Origin: Lathyrus oleraceus
Lineage: Eukaryota > Streptophyta > Magnoliopsida > Fabales > Fabaceae
Direction: 5' to 3'
Length of the DNA: 64,000 nucleotides
Assembly (NCBI RefSeq): GCF_024323335.1
Contig: NC_066579.1
Span: forward strand, 130,495,354-130,559,353
The stretch's first letter is position 1. Each line of letters starts with the position of its first letter. The position numbers and the translations under genes are program-made. The notes below the pieces were generated by a model that did no database searches, was not told the DNA's origin, and saw only the letters and a program-made list of their open reading frames with translations. Positions 9,885-21,190 of the stretch are shown here, piece after piece.

Positions 9885-9970
9885 ATCCATTATGAGTTGG
9901 TTCAGTAGGTATCTGGTACTGAACTTGGTAGGGCGGACTACGGTTCGATCCCCCGCAATTTGCAATGGAC
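9885..9970 (+). other. tRNA-like segment with A and B boxes
   Basis: TGGTTCAGTAGG (9898-9909) resembles a Pol III A box, and GGTTCGATCCC (9942-9952) matches the B-box/T-loop consensus GGTTCGANNCC. The spacing of about 33 bases between boxes fits tRNA genes. I could not fold a full cloverleaf or find a clean acceptor stem, so this is not called as a tRNA gene. It may be a tRNA relic or a SINE-head-like piece. Confidence 0.4.
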
Positions 9971-10338
9971 TGAATAATGAAGTTATCCGACTTATGTACC
10001 AGAATTTCTAGCTAAAAGCGGATCATAATCACTAACCGGTTACTCCACTATGTGCGCGAAAAGATAAAGGGCTTAATGTGATTTCGCTAGAATGAAAACG
10101 GGTAAAATAAGACTAAAGGAACCGGGATAGCTATCATAGGGTACTTGAACTGATTGGCATAAGGTAGGGTTATCTAAGTTGTAACGGTAGTTGTTGATGT
10201 CAAGATTAAACTCAAGTCCTCCTAAACAAAAAATCCATTGGCAACCTAGTACGAATTGATGTGTGCTTTAAAATTTCATCTGGCTAAAACTTTTAACAAG
10301 TTCTATACTGAATTTTGCTTGAGGACAAGCAAAGAATT

Positions 10339-10353
10339 AAGTATGGGGGAGTT
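10339..10353 (+). other. Polypurine tract of B
   Basis: AAGTATGGGGGAGTT directly abuts the TG of the 3' LTR at 10354. This is the expected position and type for Athila-lineage elements. Confidence 0.85.
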
Positions 10354-12139
10354 TGATAACACAAAATTATATCGCTTTTTAAGACTTAATTCAATTAAAT
10401 TATATTATCATTTACGCTAGTTTATCTCATTTTATCAGATATTATGCAGTATTCCTCTTCTATTTATATCAGGTACCCATTTTGAAGCAAAAGTGAAAAA
10501 GGGAAGAAAAGGAGGTGTAAAAAGGAACAAAAAGGAGAGAAAAGGAACCAAAGGCCAAAGCCCAGCCCAAAGCGCACAAGTCACCAATGCTGTGCCTGTG
10601 ACGGACGTCACAGGACGCGTGACGAGCGTCACGCGAAGTAGCCTTGTGACGGACGTCACACATGGTGTGACGAGCGTCACACCAGTCCACTAGCTTTTTG
10701 GCGCAAGTTACGCTCTCAGAGGAATGGAAGTAACGTTGAGGACTTCGTGTCCTATTCCCAAGCCATGAATTTAGCATGCTGAAGACTCGTGGAAAAGAAG
10801 AAAAAGGCAGTTAGTAGCACTACTATAAATAGCTACCCTAATCCCTCTCGTTGGCATCTCCTCTCTTTGCCGTTACACACACCGAAGCTCTGCCGATTTT
10901 CTGTTCAAGCTTTTGCTTATTTTTCTTTTTCCAGCAGAATTAATATTGTTTATTTTATTTATTTCTTTTGCAAGTTTTATTTTCTTCTTCCCTTGCAAAT
11001 TTACCTTTCCCGTTTTTAGCTTTTAGATATTTTTCGCATAATAGTTTCTACACCGGAAATTATTGTGCAACTTTATACCGGATTTAACCTTACGTTATAT
11101 TCGAGTTTTTTTTATTTCCTTGATTTAATTTACCGTTCAATTGAAGAATCGAAGAACAAATCCTACCGGCTTGTGGAGGAGTGTTCAAGACCATTGTATT
11201 ACGCATTCAGGTTCTTTAATCGTTATTTAATTTTTAATGTTTTATTCTATTGTTTATTTACATTGCCTGCCTGGAATGAGTCTGTTTATGCATGATATAA
11301 ATTCTTATTTATTTAGCATGTCTGGCTAATTTGCCTAGGTATCGGTATGTAAAGTAAGCAGAATAAGGGGTCAAGACTAAGTCGGTCTATTCAAACTTAA
11401 AATTAGAATCAATCTTTTTATGGTCTTAGCTTACAGGTTTAATAACAGGATTTTTTACAAAAGTAAAAGACATAAAGAAGTTGAAACCAACAGAGCGAGA
11501 GTTTGAGGTTTTAACTGGACAGTGTAAGTTAGTCATTAAGTCTATCTCAGGGCGAGAGCAAGTTTTAGAATTAATTAAATTCTGACCTTTTCCAAAAAGT
11601 ATTTTTAAAGATCAATGTGAGGACGAGAGTTAAGCATTTGGATTTAATTGTATAACCTAAGTCAACAGAGCGAGAGTTTGAGATAAGGGTGTTTAAAACG
11701 GTCAGTATTTTCTTAAAAAGAGTTTCTGCAACTTTATTGTTTTCAAAATATGGTTTTTGACTTAATTATAAGTGACAGCAACATTAATATAAAATCATGG
11801 TTTATTCAACAGAGCGAGAGTTTGAGATAGAACCTTTAACCAATAAAGTTAACCGAAACGATTCATTTTAAAACCAAGAAACCGACAAAGACTTGATTCC
11901 CTAGTTTTGACGAACTACATACCGATATCCGTTTTATTGATATTTAATCTAGATATTAGTTTAGCTCTTAGTTTTTCCCCAAGCAATCAAACATTTTCAC
12001 CTTAGATTTACGTAGTAACTTTAGATAACGGTACATCGATTCATAAGTCCCTGTGGGATCGATATCTTTTAAAACTACGCGATAGAACTGTGCACTTGCA
12101 GTTTGTATCCCATTCTCGACTCACACAGTCGAGCGATCA
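10354..12139 (+). repeat. 3' LTR of element B
   Basis: Copy of 2948-4733 at constant offset 7406, 1786 bases, with only one base difference noticed (position 10). It is followed by GCTAA at 12140-12144, matching 2943-2947. Confidence 0.95.
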
Positions 12140-12144
12140 GCTAA

Positions 12145-12988
<844 letters not shown>

Positions 12989-14182
12989 CTAGGCGAAGTA
13001 TTTCTTGATTGCATCGGCATTCACAGGACGAGGGAGCTCCTCGCCATCCATAGTTGTAAGAATTAATGCACCACCGGAGAAAGCTCTCTTAATAACATAT
13101 GGGTCTTCATAATTAGGAGTCTACTTGCCCCTAGAATCAGTGTTGAAAGACAAGATCTTCTTGAGCACAAGGTCACCTTCTCTAAATACGCGGGGTCTAA
13201 CCTTCTTGTTAAATGCTTTCTTCATTTCCTTTTGATATAACTAGACATGACATAAAGCCATCGTTCTTTTCTCTTCAACTAAATTCAACTGATCATATCT
13301 CTTCTAACACCATTCAGCCCCAGACAAATTGGCTTCCACCAAGACTCACATTGATGGGATATCCACCTCTACAGGGAGCACTGCTTCCATGACATACACA
13401 AAAGAAAAAGGGGTTGGCCTATTGAGGTGCGGACAAACGTACGATATCCATGCAAAGATAACTGGAGCATCTCATTCCAATCTTTATATGTCACGACCAT
13501 CTTCTAGATAATCTTCTTAATGTTCTTATTTGCGGAATCAACAACCCCATTCATCTTGGGTCTGTAAGGAGAAGAGTTATGATGTTCATTCTTGAAGTCA
13601 TCACAAATCTCTTTCATCATCTTATTATTCAAGTTCGACCCATTATTAGTAACGATCTTACTTGGAACACCATATCGGCAAATAATCTGATTCTTGATAA
13701 ACCAGACCACAACCTGCTTGGTTACATTAGCATAAGATGCTGCTTCAATCGTACCAGGATGAAACAATTTCCATTCGAAGCTTTGGGTTCCATCATACCA
13801 ATCATGTTGATTCCCCACATAGAGAAAGGTCATGGAGATGAAATAACATTGAGAAGTGTCGGAGGCACATGAATCTTATCTACATAAATCTGACATTTAT
13901 GGCACTTCTTCACATATTTACAACAACCATATTCCATTTCAGCCAATAGTAACCTGCCATTAACATCTTTTTAGCCATTGCATGTCCATTGGCATGAGTA
14001 CCAAAGGATCCTTCATGAACTTCTTACATTAACATGTTTGCTTCTTGTGTATCCACGCATCTGAGCAAGACCATGTCAAAGTTTCTCTTGTACAACACAT
14101 CTTCATTCGGGAAGAAATTGCCAACCAGTCTTCTCAAAGTCTTCTTATCTTTGTTGGATGCCCCAAGTGGGTATTCTTGACT
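12989..14182 (-). pseudogene. Integrase of element A, degenerate
   Basis: Minus strand, from the H2C2 zinc-finger remnant (CCKYVKKCHKCQIY, coded near 13930-13890) through the core (13833-13504) to the C-terminal end DGEELPRPVNADA...KKYFA and a stop at 12989-12991. The core has GVPSKIVTNNGSNLNN, where family members have TDNGS, so the second catalytic Asp is replaced by Asn. The third catalytic position reads VVDSANKN instead of the usual VEAANKN type, so Glu is lost too. Several frameshifts separate the pieces. This enzyme would insert the cDNA into the chromosome; here it must be dead. Confidence 0.85.
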
Positions 14183-14757
14183 TTAGAGGAAACACTTAAT
14201 ATCATGATACCAAGGCTTATCATATGTGACTTCTTCTGCTGCAAACATGTGAGCAGGTTTATGAAGGCACATAACCGTGATACTGGGCACGTCATTCCAA
14301 CAATTTACTTTATACATAGAAGACAAAGTAGCCAGAGCGTCCTCCGTCTGATTCTCTTCGCGAGGTATATGATGAAACTCTATTTTATTGAAGAAAGTTG
14401 ACAACCTCCTTGCATAATATTGTAAGGAATTAAGACAGGATGACGAGTCTCCCATTCTCCTTTAATATGATTAACCACTAAGGCTGAATCTCCGTATACA
14501 TCAAGGGTTTTAATTCTCAAGTCAATGGCTTCTTCAAGACCCATGATACAAGCTTCATATTCTACCATATTATTCGTACAATCAAACATCAATCTTGCAG
14601 TGAAAGGGATATGAGAACCCTTAGGAGTAATAATGATTTCCCCAATTCCATTACCATAAGCATTAACATCTCCATCAAACACTAAACTCCACCATGATCC
14701 AGGCTCTGGTCCATCTTCAGGCAACAGTTCATCATAATATTTATCTTTTAAGTACAT
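14183..14757 (-). pseudogene. Second (archaeal-type) RNase H of element A
   Basis: The minus-strand piece 14757-14380 keeps the three acidic landmarks of the domain: VFDGDVNAYG (Asp), NMVEYEACIMGLE (Glu) and VYGDSALVVNHIKG (Asp). The continuation 14455-14183 is frame-shifted. A second RNase H between the first RNase H and integrase is the hallmark of the Tat/Ogre lineage. The domain would remove RNA from the hybrid during reverse transcription. The frame is broken at both ends. Confidence 0.82.
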
Positions 14758-16271
14758 AACATCTTCATCGGGAAGTCAAACCTGATGGATTGATAATCAT
14801 TGATCGGCTGGTGAGCTAAATGATCTACAAGAAGACTTCCTTTAACCGCCTTCTAAGTACGATACTCAATATCATATGCAGACATTAACATCTTCCAACG
14901 AGCTATCTTCCAATCAAAGCAGGCTTTTCAAAAATATACTTAATTGGATCCATTTTGGATATCAATCAAGTGGTATGATTGATCATATATTGGCGTAAAC
15001 GCTTGGCAGCCCATGCAAAGCACAACAAGTCTTTTCAAGCATGGAATATCGAGACTCATAGTTTGTAAACTTATTACTCATATAGTAGATGTCATGCTCC
15101 TTTCTACCAGTTTCATCTTGTTGTCCAAGCACAGAACCCATGGACTTTTCTAACACAGTCAAATACATAATCAATGGTCTTCCTTCCACTGGGGAGACAA
15201 GATAGGAGGTTTAATCAGATACTCCTTGATGTTGTCAAAGGCTTTCTGGAATTCCTCTGTCCAAAGACAACCTTTATCTTTACGGAGAAGCTTGAAAATT
15301 GGCCCACACGTGGCAGTCATGTGAGATATAAATCCGGATATGTAATTTAGACACCCGAGGAACCCTCTGACTTGCTTTTATGTCTTTGGTGCAGTCATTT
15401 CTTGAATAACTCTGACTTTATCAGGATCTACTTCAATACCTTTCTAGATGACAATGAAACCCAACAAATTTCCTGAACGGACACCGAAAGTACACTTATT
15501 AGGATTCAGCTGGAGTTTAAACTTTCTCAATCGCAGAAACAACTTCAATAAATACTCAACATCATCTTCTTTTGTCTTCGACTTAGCAATCATATCATCA
15601 ACATAGACTTATATCTCTTTGTGCATCATGTCATAGAAATGAGTAGTCATGGCTCTTTGGTATGTTGCACCAACATTCTTTAAACCGAAAGGCATCACTC
15701 TATAGCAGAATGTTTCCCAGGGTGTAATAAATGTTGTCTTTTCGATGTCTTCAGGTGCCACCTTAATCTGATTATAACCGGAGAAACCATCCATAAAGGA
15801 GAACATATTGAACTTAGATATATTATCTACCAACATGTCAATGTGTGGTAGAGGAAAATCATCTTTTCGACTAGCTTTGTTCAAGTCTCTATAATCAACA
15901 CACATCTGAACTTTACCATCTTTATTTGGAACTGGTACAATGTTAGCCACCCATTGAGGATACTCAGAAGTAACAAGGAATCTAGCATCAATCTGCTTTT
16001 GCACCTCCTCTTTGATCTTGACAGCCATATCAGAGTGAGTTCTTCTCAACTTTTGTTTAACCAATGGACATTCTGGCTTCAAAGGTAATCGATGCTCCAC
16101 AATATTAGTATCAAGACCTGGCATATCTTGATAAGACCAAGCAAACACATCCACATATTCTTTAAGAAGCTCCACCATCCTCTTATTTACATCTGGACAA
16201 AGAAATGCCCCAATCTTGACTTCTTTCTTGTTCTCTTCAGAACCTAAATTATTCACTTCCAACGACTCTTT
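14758..16271 (-). pseudogene. Reverse transcriptase and first RNase H of element A
   Basis: The minus-strand frame runs from 16271 (where insertion C cuts it) to 15609. It contains the RT blocks VDYRDLNKAS, DGFSGYNQI and FGLKNVGATYQRAM. A stop falls a few codons before the catalytic VYVDDMIAKS, coded near 15603-15574, so the active-site motif itself is still present. RNase H remnants (about 15189-14983, with SNKFTNYESRYSMLEKTCCAL) follow after further stops. The upstream continuation of this reading frame lies at 22998-22845, beyond insertion C. Confidence 0.88.
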
Positions 16272-17009
16272 ATGAGTGTCGCACCTCAAAAAAATGGGGA
16301 TACGACTTCAAAGCGAAGCGCGATCGCACGCTCGCAATGATGGACTGAACAGAGTCGCCACCGAACTTTATTTATTCCTAAAAAGGAAAGGGGAAATATC
16401 GATAAAACCCAAGACAAAAGAAAAGGATAAGATATGGTCGTCGCAACCAAATCAGGGTTCGGGAGTCGATTATGCAAGGGGAAGGTATTAGCACCCCTCA
16501 CGTCCGTTGTACTCAACGGGAACCATTAGGTCAGTTGTGTGCGTTAGTGTTAGTTAAAATATTAGGCTTTTCGAATTATTAGGTGGGAAAGAAAGAATAG
16601 AAGAGAGAAGAAATGTTTTTGGATTTTTGACGAAGGACTAAACCTAAGTTTTTTATTAGTGGGCCTGACAAGATTTAAGAATCCTGCTCCTACGTATCTC
16701 AAAAGAGAAATCAAGGCTTACGTAGTTCTGGGTAGAAAAATGTTTGTTTGTTGGTCGATTTTAGCGAAAGTTATATTGTATTAATCGACGAAAACATCGT
16801 TTTACCCAAAACAGATGAGGAGTGAACGCATACCACACATCGAACGGATTTATAAATCTACATTCGGAAAAGCGTCATTTATCTCTACTCAACAATCGTG
16901 GCCGAAACATTGTTTTGTATCACTTAAGACAATATATCTTTCATTTATGCAAAAGGTTTTTGATTAATCGCACGGCGGCGAGAAAAAAGTTTGATTGGTT
17001 AGAGGTATT

Positions 17010-17510
17010 TTGAGTGATGGCGAGAACTTGGATGAGCGAGATATACATCTCGAATCCTAGCCTCAGGAGTGCATGGTATACACCATGTTCCATTTCCATC
17101 TTTATTAAAAAAAGTTAAGATAGGAATTAAGTATTTTGGAATTTGATTGAGAAAGGGTTTGAAGAAACCGCATTGACAATTTTAGGCGATGGCGAGAGTT
17201 AAGATTGGCGAGGCATACGTCTCGAATCTTAACCTCAGGAGTGCATGGTATACACCATGTTCCATTTCCACCTTTATTGAGAAAGTGTTTAAATAAGAAT
17301 TAGGTATTTTGAGTTTTGTTGTGAAAATGACTTGACCTGGATCAAGTATTGATGGACGTTTGAGAAAGATTTGAATGAGTGTTCGATAGAGCAAAGTGGA
17401 TAAATTTGGATGATGGCGAGAGCTAGGATTGGCGAGATATACATCTCGAATCCTAATCTCAGGAGTGCGCGGTATACACCACGTTCCACTTCCATCTTAT
17501 TGAAAAAAGT
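17010..17510. repeat. Three diverged repeats with small palindromes inside C
   Basis: Units at about 17015-17115, 17187-17286 and 17409-17510 share GATGGCGAGAG, GAGATATACATCTCGAATCC, CTCAGGAGTGCATGG and GGTATACACCATGTTCCA. Each unit contains two short inverted repeats (GAGATATACATCTC and CATGGTATACACCATG). They sit in the R/U5 side of the LTR-like sequence. Function unknown. Confidence 0.8.
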
Positions 17511-18500
17511 CTTAACTATAAATTAATATTTTTTGAGTTTTTTTTATTAGAAAAAATGGCTTGACGTTGAATCAAGCGTTTGGTGAAAGTTTGAAAGAAA
17601 TGGAATAGAATAGGAGGGAGAAATGGATTGATTTGTTTATTGAGAAAATACTCGACGTTGGATCGAGTCATATTTTTGTATTTTTTGAAATTGTTGATTT
17701 TATTCTTGTGCTAGTATCTAACTAAACAGTCAAGCAAATAAAGAAATAAAACATTACAAGATTGTTACATATCGGGGGAGTGGGGTACATTTTGTCAAAT
17801 GGGGATTTAAAATCATGAAATAATTAAATCGGGCCCAAACAACAAATAATGCAAAGTATGAGTGTAAGTGCAAGAGAACCGGCTCATTGTAAGAAAGCCC
17901 AAGAGTAAGCTATGTGAGGTTGATGGCGATGCTTAAAAGCAATCGACTTACAAGGGTATGGAAAATGGGCTCAACATTGAATCGAGAAAATATGATTTTT
18001 ATAATTTTAAAATGGTTTTGAATGAATGAGGAAACTAAAAGAAAGCAGATCAACCATGAGTATAATAAAAACATAAACATAAAATAAAATGCTAAAAGAA
18101 AATAAAATGCTCAATACAAGTATCGAACCCACTACACTAAAGATCATGAAACTACCCTCTCTCCACTAGGCCACTCATGAATAGCTATTATTTTAATACT
18201 AATTTGGATATATAAACCAGAATAGGTTAAAATCAAAATTAATTAAAAAAATAAAATTAAAATGGAATGGTCTGTTATACTACTCATTAAAATAAAGGAG
18301 GAAATCCCAAATGGTGACCCTAGCCGCCTGGCTGTTGGATCTTTGGGACTAATAACTAATACATTACTAGGGAACACAAAAAAACAATGCATTAATATCC
18401 ACTTATTAAAAAAAACAAAAGAAAACTAAACATATTAAGTTTTTAATGGCTTTAATGTTTGTTGTTTTTTTTAAAAAAATGAAATAAAAAAAAAAAGGAA
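17511..18500. other. A/T-rich non-coding part of C
   Basis: Low-complexity A/T-rich sequence with CTCGACGTTGGATCGAGTC-type short inverted motifs. No gene or element end recognised. It ends where a CT-rich, leader-like stretch begins. Confidence 0.5.
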
Positions 18501-19165
18501 TCGTGAGATGTACAGTGACAGAAAGAAAAAAAAATCTTCAACCTCGTCCTCCCATCATCTCCGACCTCTCTCTCCCTCAACTCTCATCACCTCTCCATCG
18601 CTCAACCTCGCGTTTCTCTCAATCGCTCTCAATCGCACTCAATCGTCTCTCTCGCGTCCAAACCCCCTCTCTCTCAAAATCGCTCAATCGTCCTCAACCC
18701 CATTCCCAAATGCACAATACCCACAACTTTAAAGGAATCTGAAGTTTACCTCCAGTGGCGATTTGGTAGTGACGATGAACGATGAAGCCAAAACTTCACT
18801 CTTTCGCCTCTCTGATCCAGGTATATTTCGATTTTGGGATTTTAGGGTTTTTTGAGATTTTCGCCTCCAAGTCCTCTCCTCCCGTTTACTGATTCACTCT
18901 CTCTATTTGTATCTCCTGATTTAGGGTTTTGATTTGGTACTCAAAAGTTCAAAGAAGAAAAATTCCAGAAGTCTTTTTGATGCTCAGAATTGGACTACCT
19001 CCTCTGATGCTTGGCCTTGGAAAGGTAATCTGCACCACGCTTTCTTCTTGAATTTCGTCTCTATTCCAATTTGGGAATTTTTTGGATTCTAACGCTTGCC
19101 AATTGCTTTGTGTTACTGCAGTAAAAACATTGAAGATTTCAAAAGCATTTTCGGTTTTGATCACA
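18501..19165 (+). pseudogene. Unidentified plus-strand gene 5' fragment with introns
   Basis: A CT-rich stretch (18530-18710) that looks like a 5' UTR is followed by ATGAACGATGAAGCC (18775), a short reading frame ending TCTGATCCAG before GTATAT (a donor-like site near 18822), TTTAGGGTTTT intron-like DNA, then a second exon-like block ending TGGAAAG before GTAATC (near 19025) and an acceptor-like TTACTGCAG (near 19121). The encoded peptide (MNDEAKTSLFRLSDP..., then SLFDAQNWTTSSDAWPWK) was not recognised. Splice signals suggest a genomic-DNA copy, in the opposite orientation to the neighbouring fragments. Confidence 0.4.
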
Positions 19166-19167
19166 AC

Positions 19168-19992
19168 TCAGGTTTTACTCGGTTTTGGATTTTCACAAGA
19201 AAACAGGACCAGGAATGCAATTATTGTTGCTTGGCCATCTCTATCCTCATCTCTTCTGAAAGCTTTGGCATTAGGACAACAAGAATGGTTCATACAGCTT
19301 TGCAAAGGAAAAAATGCAGTTCCTTCACAACAAGTAGAATAGTCTTCACCTAAAGCATCTGGAATTGGTTGTGTAATTTCCTCAGCTTCTTCCTTATCAG
19401 GGTTTGTCATTTCATCAATGTATAAAAAGTAATCCTCCACAGGAGAAGCAACAACCAAATCAAGATGATTCAGTTCAAACATGCCAATGATATGTCCATA
19501 GATTTTAAGGGAGAATAACGGCTCACATTCCTTGTCAAATATTGTTGTTTCAAGAAGTTGAGAGACTCATATGCCAACTCTTTTATTTGCATCCTGAATG
19601 ACGCTTCATCGGGAGAATCGATATCATCTGGTAATGCAATGCAGTCCTACCACCTCTTTTTGTATCCCATTGATATAGGTCTCCAAGCTTCCAAAAGAAG
19701 ATAGAAATTATAGTTGTCTTTGCAGCAAGGAGGAATATGTCATTTGTTTCATTAGCATGTTTCATGAATTTAAAGAGTTCCTCTCTATGCCTTGGATCAG
19801 AACTCTCACCAATACAGAGTAAAGAATGGGAGGATTCCCAATCAGCCTCTGCACACAACATGCTGCAGTAGTAAGCTTCTCCACATCCACCAGGGCATGG
19901 AACAGGTGGAGGCAATGAGAACTTCTCAGAGCAAGGCAATCTCAATTCACCATTCATCAATGATTCCACAACTCCTTCAGGGAGAGGAACTA
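19168..19992 (-). pseudogene. Captured fragment of a SET/MYND protein (ATXR2-like)
   Basis: Read on the minus strand from about 19992. The sequence has a MYND-like zinc-binding stretch (CPGGCGEAYYCSMLCAEADW and HSLLC), then a frame-shifted middle, then the SET-domain part FFPLQSCMNHSCCPNAKAF followed by DRDGQATIIA. The order and wording match plant ATXR2-type histone-methyltransferase-like proteins, as I recall them. After TIIA the match stops abruptly near 19205. Frameshifts and missing N- and C-terminal parts make it non-functional. No introns are seen across the fragment, which suggests an mRNA-derived copy. Its start abuts the RRF fragment directly. Confidence 0.8.
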
Positions 19993-20012
19993 TATTTTTT
20001 AAACCACCCGAA

Positions 20013-20516
20013 CAACGTTGCAAAGTGCTCTTTGGTCAATGGTGGAATGACAACAATCAATCTTTCACCATCTGTTTTAGGATTTAATCCTAATGGAGAT
20101 GAAACAATGGCGTTCTCTAATTGTTTAAGTGTCTCTGGATCATAAGGATTAACAGATAAGGTTTTTTGATCGAGTACGGAAACAAGAGCAAACCGATTCA
20201 AATGCATCTTGACACCGCCAGTTTCTACGATAATGTGATCAAGCATTCCAGTGGATGCTCTTCCTGTCCGTAATTTGCTTAGTTCAACGGATAATGCCGC
20301 CATTGCAGACTCCACCTGTGAGGCAGCAGAAGCCTTAATGGTAGGACCCACATTTGGTGGAACCTCAACTGTACTAACACCCCCTTCATCCTTCGACCTT
20401 CGGCCTGACAAAGGATCTACGACTTTCGCTGATAAAATTAGGCACAGTTGGAAGAGTAAAGACTCTAGTGCTAGCATCAGATATGCAAAGTTTAACAGGG
20501 GAATTTTCACAAACAT
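20013..20516 (-). pseudogene. Captured fragment of an organellar ribosome recycling factor
   Basis: Minus strand, open from ATG at 20516. After an unrelated hydrophobic N terminus it reads SKDEGGVSTVEVPPNVGPTI, ALSVELSKLRTGRAS, GMLDHIIVETGGVKM, NPYDPETLKQLENAIVSSPL and VIPPLTKEH. These are the conserved core of plant mitochondrial/plastid RRF. The C-terminal helix is missing: the frame leaves the family right after TKEH and runs into the ATXR2-like piece. It is a clean open frame of 179 codons but covers only part of the protein, so it is called a fragment. Normal RRF releases ribosomes after termination in organelles. Confidence 0.85.
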
Positions 20517-20559
20517 GACTGGAGCAAAAGGTAACTGTTTTTTCTCGTGCCTGTTTTAG

Positions 20560-20869
20560 CTTTAGTCAATACATCCTTACCCTTCTATTTGAATTTCCTT
20601 CAATGGTGTATGTTTGAACAGGAATTCTTCTGTTAAATCTTCCTCTTTGAATCTCACCAAAGTGACGCTGCTCATCCATCACAACAATACGTAAGGCTGA
20701 GGATTCCGTATTTTTTGCTATCAAACCGGGTTCCAATGGCCATTGAAATTTCTCCAGTCTGGATACCCTTACGAATCACCCGCGATTGTTTTAGTGAGGT
20801 TAAACCAGTGAGTAAAGCGACAGTTGGCTTGAACTCAGCCTCTCCCAAGTTTTTAAGCAAGGTAAGCAA
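20560..20869 (-). pseudogene. Captured fragment of a RecG-type DNA helicase
   Basis: Minus strand from 20869: LLTLLKNLGEAEFKPTVALL, then KQSRVIRKGIQTGEISMAIG. After a frame change comes RIVVMDEQRHFGEIQRGRFN (near 20690-20630). In plant and bacterial RecG the Walker B motif reads DEQHRFG, here DEQRHFG, so the motif is altered. The fragment covers roughly 90 residues of the helicase core of a protein several hundred residues long. It has the same orientation as the RRF and ATXR2-like fragments, lying upstream of them on the minus strand. Confidence 0.8.
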
Positions 20870-20929
20870 ACAGTGGTTATAGCGTATACTGCGGGTTCGC
20901 TTTTTATGAAGTTTTTTTGAATTTTTAGC

Positions 20930-21190
20930 TTAAGCTTTTTCTTCATTGGCTTCAGGTTGCAAGCTTATTCCGTCTTGGTGTGTTTTTGTACAGGTACTCG
21001 AAGGAATTTCTTGATGAAGAATAAAGACTTTCAATGCTTCAGGTAAAAGCTCTAGGAAATGATATACTTGTTTTAAAATTCCATTGTAGTTGTCTTCTGC
21101 TATTATCTGATTTGGCTTTGGATTTTCTAACATCAGATCACAACAACTAGATTTCTTCACCTGTTTCATCCAGCATTTCAAAAACCTCAA
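20930..21190 (-). pseudogene. Unidentified captured piece
   Basis: Open minus-strand frame of 86 codons with a FLELLPEALKVFILHQEI stretch. It is not recognised. Its position between the RecG piece and other non-LTR sequence, and its more balanced base composition than the flanking A/T-rich DNA, suggest another host-derived fragment, but this is weak. Confidence 0.3.

Larger units (their letters stand above)
9290..10338 (+). other. 3' non-coding region of B
   Basis: No ORF with support. It contains a polypurine-tract-like copy near its start (9357-9373), a tRNA-like segment with Pol III A and B boxes (9885-9970) and a GAGGACAAGC motif (10321-10330) just before the real polypurine tract. Confidence 0.6.
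2948..12139 (+). mobile_element. Young non-autonomous Athila-like LTR retrotransposon B
   Basis: The element is 9192 bases long, bounded by LTRs of 1786 bases (2948-4733 and 10354-12139) that start TGATAACAC and end GATCA. It is flanked by the direct repeat GCTAA (2943-2947 and 12140-12144). Next to the 5' LTR lies a PBS matching the 3' end of plant tRNA-Asp, as used by Athila elements, and a polypurine tract abuts the 3' LTR. The 5.6-kb interior holds three clean ORFs (299, 434 and 433 aa). No protease, RT, RNase H or integrase motif is visible in any frame, so mobility must depend on enzymes from a relative. The two LTRs keep a constant offset of 7406 and I found only one difference (G2957 against A10363), so insertion is very recent. 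Confidence 0.93.

Noticed and set aside
9885..9970. A genuine tRNA gene
   Set aside because: A and B boxes are present, but I could not pair an acceptor stem or anticodon arm convincingly, so it is kept as tRNA-like only.
18503..18742. Two overlapping Ser/Leu-rich ORFs
   Set aside because: Both are translations of a CT-rich leader-like stretch; neither resembles a protein family.
19168..20869. Functional RecG, RRF or ATXR2 genes
   Set aside because: Each covers only part of its protein. Frameshifts and direct joins between unrelated genes show they are captured fragments.
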